Assembly (NCBI GenBank): GCA_947624385.1
Contig: CANQJZ010000018.1
Span: 1 to 42,097, forward strand
From: an uncultured Oscillospiraceae bacterium
Lineage (GTDB): Bacteria; Bacillota; Clostridia; Oscillospirales; Oscillospiraceae
DNA: 42,097 nucleotides
Direction: 5' to 3'
Both the position numbers and the translations under genes were made by a program. Every line of letters begins with the position of its first letter. Positions within the stretch are counted from its first letter, which is position 1. The notes beneath the pieces were generated by a model. The model did not search any database. It saw only the letters and a list, made by a program, of their open reading frames with translations, and was not told where the DNA came from. This document shows, piece after piece, positions 38,939 through 42,097 of this stretch.

Positions 38939-39940
38939 ATGCGACGGGAGAGGCACCTGTTTGGGACCTATATCTGGTCCCACCGGCGGGGCGCGGGCGT
39001 GCTGGCGCTGTTCACGGCCATCTTCGCGCTGGTGCTGAGTCTGTACAGAGCGCCCACGGAGGCGGTTTTTTACGCTGCGGGGCTGTGTGCCCTGGCGGGG
39101 CTGGGGCTGCTGACGGCGGGATATGTCCGGTTCCGGCGGGAGCATGAAAAACGGCTTGCGGCGCTGGAAAATATTCTGGTCCTGACGGAGCCGCTGCCCG
39201 AGGCGGATACCCCGGCAGAGGCGGATTTCCGGGCCATGGCTGAGAGGATGAAGGCCGCGTATGGGGCTCTTGCCACCGATACGGCCCGGACAAGGCAGGA
39301 GCACCTGGACTGGTACGCCGCGTGGGTCCACCAGATCAAGACGCCTATCGCCGTGCTGCAAATGACGCTGCAGGGGGAGGATACCCCGGAGCACCGGGCC
39401 ATGGAGGCGGAGCTGTTTCGTATCCGGCAGTACGCGCAAATGGCGCTGACCTATCTGCGGCTGGACGAGGGCGCCGGGGACCTGGTCATCCGGTCCGTGG
39501 CGCTGGACGGCCTCATTCGCCAGGCGGTGCGCAAATACGCGCCCCAGTTCGTGCGCAAAAAGCTCTATCTGCGCTATGAGGGCACGGAGGCCCGGGTGTT
39601 GACGGATGAGAAGTGGCTGTCGTTCATCCTGGAGCAGCTTTTGGACAACGCGGTCAAGTACACCCCCGCCGGGGGCGTGACCATCGCCGTCAGTCCGGAG
39701 CTGGTGCTGTCCGTGGCGGATACGGGTATCGGCATCGCCAGCTCTGACCTGCCGCGCATTTTTGAAAAGGGCTTCACGGGCTATAATGGCCGCACGGACA
39801 AGTCCGCCACGGGGCTGGGGCTTTATCTGTGCCGCCGGTCGGCGGAAAAGCTGGGCCACCGGCTCTGGGCCGAGTCGGAGCCGGGGAAGGGCAGCGTGTT
39901 TTACCTGGACCTGCACGCGGATAAGCTGGAAGTGGAGTGA
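38939..39940 (+). CDS. Sensor histidine kinase (BceS/BraS-like)
   Basis: 333 residues. Two close membrane helices (about 15-55, no large sensor loop between) mark an intramembrane-sensing kinase. The H-box WVHQIKTPIAVLQM holds the phospho-accepting His; the ATP domain has EQLLDNAVKYTP (N box), VADTGIGIA (G1) and GLGLYLCRR (G2). ATG 38939 starts 4 bp after the regulator stop. Such kinases usually rely on a partner BceAB ABC transporter for sensing; none is adjacent in the window. Its expression now depends on the element's promoter. Confidence 0.92.
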   Translation: MRRERHLFGTYIWSHRRGAGVLALFTAIFALVLSLYRAPTEAVFYAAGLCALAGLGLLTAGYVRFRREHEKRLAALENILVLTEPLPEADTPAEADFRAMAERMKAAYGALATDTARTRQEHLDWYAAWVHQIKTPIAVLQMTLQGEDTPEHRAMEAELFRIRQYAQMALTYLRLDEGAGDLVIRSVALDGLIRQAVRKYAPQFVRKKLYLRYEGTEARVLTDEKWLSFILEQLLDNAVKYTPAGGVTIAVSPELVLSVADTGIGIASSDLPRIFEKGFTGYNGRTDKSATGLGLYLCRRSAEKLGHRLWAESEPGKGSVFYLDLHADKLEVE

Positions 39941-39965
39941 GCGCAGCGGGACCGTGAAAACGAAA

Positions 39966-40000
39966 GACAGCGGATGGCGCGAAACGCGCCATCCGCTGTC
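39966..40000. terminator. Convergent hairpin between kinase and surface-protein genes
   Basis: A 16-bp perfect stem (GACAGCGGATGGCGCG with its complement, AAA loop). It can serve both converging transcripts, although T-runs are short. Confidence 0.7.
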
Positions 40001-40018
40001 TGCTTTGGTATTTGTGGC

Positions 40019-42097
40019 TCACTCAATAAATTTAACGGCTTTGCTTGTGTTGTAGCCGCTGCCCAACAGAGTTTTGGTGGCGCCGGTCACGGTGCAGGGG
40101 CGGACCGTGAACTGGTAGGTCCGGCCGGCCACGCCGTGCTTCCAGGTGTAGGTCAGGTTCGCCGTGTGGCCTATGGCGTGCCACGCGCCGCCGTGCTCAC
40201 GGTAGTAGACCCGGTAGGTATCCGCTTCTTCGACCTTCGTCCAGGTCAGCTTTATGCCGCCCTGCACGGCCTTCACCGTCACGGCGGGAGCCTTCACGAA
40301 CTGGATCGTCGCGCTGGTGTTGTACTTACCGGGCAGCAGCGTCTTCGTCTGGCCGCTGACCGCGCAGCCGCGGACGGTGAACTCGTATTTTGTGCCGTCC
40401 TTGCCCCACTTCCAGGTGTAGGCCAGGTTGGCGTTGTGGCCTATGGCGCGCCACGCGCCGCCGTGCTCTCTGTAGTAAACACGATAGGTGTCCGCGCCGG
40501 CGACCTGCGTCCAGGTCAGCTTTATGCCGTCCGCCGTGTTCGCCACGGTCACCGTGGGCGCTGTCGCGGGGATGGCGCGCAGTTCCTCGGCCAGCACGTA
40601 TGTCTTGCCGTCCACCGTCACGGATATGCGGTACAGATCGCCGCCGTCCGCCACGCCGGTGGCCGCCTGCACGTGGGCCACAAAGGTCTCCTGGGCGGGC
40701 ACGGTCATGGTGTGGGTGGAGTCATGCCGGCAGGTCAGCGTCGCCGTGAGCACGCCGTCCACACGCTCCAGTTTGGGCGGGTTCGCGTCGTCCTCCGTGA
40801 AGGCCCAGGCGTGGCCCAGAGGTTCCACGCTCTGCGTCTTTTCCGCCTTTACCGCCGCGCCGTCCGGCAGCTGGGCCGTGGCCGTGTAAAGGAGCTGACC
40901 GCCGCTCTCGCAGGTTGCCGCTGTGCCCGTCTTTGTCACCTGGGCCGTCAGGGTCTGTGTATGTGCCTCATCCCGGGCGCAGGTCACGTTGGGCGACACG
41001 GTGGGCTCTTTCGCGCCGCACACGGCGCAGACGTGGGCCGTGGTGTACCGATGGCCCATGGCGGGGATCTCGTAGTCCTCTTCCTCGCCGATGGCGTAGG
41101 TCTGCCCGTCCAGCTCATACTCCATCTTGTACCCGGTCACGCCGCTCTCCGTACAGGTGGCCGGTTCGTTCTTCACCATGCCCAGCTCGGCGTACACCTT
41201 CCGGGTGTGGGCGGTGTCGTTCTTGCAGGTGATGGTCAGGGTGACGAAATCGCCGTCTATGCCGGCCTGCAGGGGGTACGTATCGCCCTCCGCGTCCCAG
41301 GCGTGGCCCAGAGCCGGTATCTCCGCGCTCACGGAAGACGACACCGTGGTGCTGCCATACTCCGTGGAGGCGCTGTAGATGGCGTAGCCCTTTTGTTCGC
41401 ATGTGGCGGGGGTGCTGTCCAGAACGGTGCTGGCAACGCGGGACACGGCCGTCTCGTCACAGGAAATGCAGCGGAAAGTGAAGGTGGCCGCACTGTAATC
41501 CTCGGCCCAGACAACATCATCCTCGTCCACGTCCCAAACATGGCCCTGTGCCGGGTCAACGGTCTGCTGCGTATAGGTTCTCGTCTTCCCGTCCAGCTCC
41601 ACGGTCACCGACCAGGCCGTCCAGCCGTCCGTGGTGCAGGTGGCTTTCGTGACGGTGTTGGACTTGATCCGCTCGCCCGAATAGGTCAGCGTGGCGCTCA
41701 GGTCGCACGCCGAGCATGTCACAGGCACGGACACGCTCACGACCTTGTCGTTCACGATGTTCCACTGCGCCTCGTTGGGGAGGACAAACGTATGCGCATG
41801 GTCCGAATGGTCCTTTTCGTGGCACACGGTACACTCGCGCTCCAGGGTCGTGCCCACCTGTTTCCACTCGCCCCAGGTGTGGGGCAGCTTGGGCAGCGTG
41901 TAGGTCTCGGTGTCGGCCAGGACGTAGCTCTTGCCCTCGAACTCGTAGCGCATGCGGTACGTCTCGCTGCCCTCGGAGGTACAGGTGGCGGGCGTGGCGC
42001 TGATCTTTTCCAACGTGGGGTAGACGGTCTGGGTGTGGCTGTGGTCATTTTTGCAGGCGATGGTCAGGGTGGTGTAGTTCCCGTCCACGCCGGGCAT
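40019..42097 (-). CDS. Large repetitive surface protein, N-terminus outside the window
   Basis: 692 residues visible; the frame runs off the right edge. At least five repeats share a pattern of PATCT or ATCE followed by Y and the ending LGHAWD or GHVWD, with paired Cys in ACKND or CxxC form. This is the repeat type of large secreted Clostridia proteins. The last ~200 residues are two fibronectin III-like modules about 90 residues long (GIKLTWTQVAGADTYRVYYR and GIKLTWTKVEEADTYRVYYR) that are strongly similar to each other. No anchor is visible at the C-terminus. Probably an extracellular adhesin or scaffold. Confidence 0.8.
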   Translation of the reverse strand: MPGVDGNYTTLTIACKNDHSHTQTVYPTLEKISATPATCTSEGSETYRMRYEFEGKSYVLADTETYTLPKLPHTWGEWKQVGTTLERECTVCHEKDHSDHAHTFVLPNEAQWNIVNDKVVSVSVPVTCSACDLSATLTYSGERIKSNTVTKATCTTDGWTAWSVTVELDGKTRTYTQQTVDPAQGHVWDVDEDDVVWAEDYSAATFTFRCISCDETAVSRVASTVLDSTPATCEQKGYAIYSASTEYGSTTVSSSVSAEIPALGHAWDAEGDTYPLQAGIDGDFVTLTITCKNDTAHTRKVYAELGMVKNEPATCTESGVTGYKMEYELDGQTYAIGEEEDYEIPAMGHRYTTAHVCAVCGAKEPTVSPNVTCARDEAHTQTLTAQVTKTGTAATCESGGQLLYTATAQLPDGAAVKAEKTQSVEPLGHAWAFTEDDANPPKLERVDGVLTATLTCRHDSTHTMTVPAQETFVAHVQAATGVADGGDLYRISVTVDGKTYVLAEELRAIPATAPTVTVANTADGIKLTWTQVAGADTYRVYYREHGGAWRAIGHNANLAYTWKWGKDGTKYEFTVRGCAVSGQTKTLLPGKYNTSATIQFVKAPAVTVKAVQGGIKLTWTKVEEADTYRVYYREHGGAWHAIGHTANLTYTWKHGVAGRTYQFTVRPCTVTGATKTLLGSGYNTSKAVKFIE

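Overview
The window is a high-GC Gram-positive chromosome segment, most likely from a gut Clostridia of the Oscillospiraceae type. This is inferred from the rpmH-rnpA-yidD-yidC-jag order, classic sigma-A promoters, strong AGGAGG ribosome sites, a SpoIIQ-like M23 protein, sortase-type surface proteins and several amino-acid ABC transporters. No rRNA, tRNA or CRISPR array was seen.

Layout. Bases 1-1500 hold the end of a Sel1/TPR-like protein and a VWA protein. A MATE exporter with a hairpin leader follows (1598-3180). Then come two minus-strand transporter operons: a branched-chain amino-acid (Liv) system (3203-8072) and a polar amino-acid system (8200-10725). A GT2 glycosyltransferase (10782-11534) is followed by trmL, pgk, tpiA and gpmI (11678-15780), a SpoIIQ-like M23 protein, a repeat-rich surface protein, the rpmH-rnpA-yidD-yidC-khpB cluster (19239-22208), an MBOAT/AlgX-like acyl-transfer pair and an M32 carboxypeptidase.

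The main feature is an 11.5-kb integrated element at about 26919-38453. A large serine recombinase inserted it at the codons for Gly-Tyr-His-Trp inside an OmpR-type response-regulator gene. The native 5' part is left stranded at 26739-26942. The element's right end carries its own promoter and a homologous replacement 5' part, so the chromosomal 3' part is read as a complete hybrid regulator (38254-38934), followed by its histidine kinase. The host gene is therefore cut and rebuilt, but with a new promoter and a new receiver-domain N-terminus.

Inside, the element is a phage reduced by deletion. It keeps the integrase, a CI-like repressor and an HTH gene. A small regulator gene is fused out of frame to a reverse-transcriptase ORF that has lost its N-terminus but keeps its catalytic motifs. 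After that come a tail-associated CBM protein, small late genes, holin and endolysin. No head, packaging, main tail or replication genes are present. Past the lysis genes lie a roughly 31-bp palindromic repeat array, a frameshifted lipoprotein gene with a G7 tract, a possible structured RNA, and a compact seven-gene minus-strand operon of unknown function. That operon's promoter carries the same GCCCC-N5-GGGGC operator seen at the repressor locus, which suggests one repressor controls both ends. A one-mismatch parS (ParB-binding) site lies within the operon. The right edge of the window cuts through a large repetitive surface protein.
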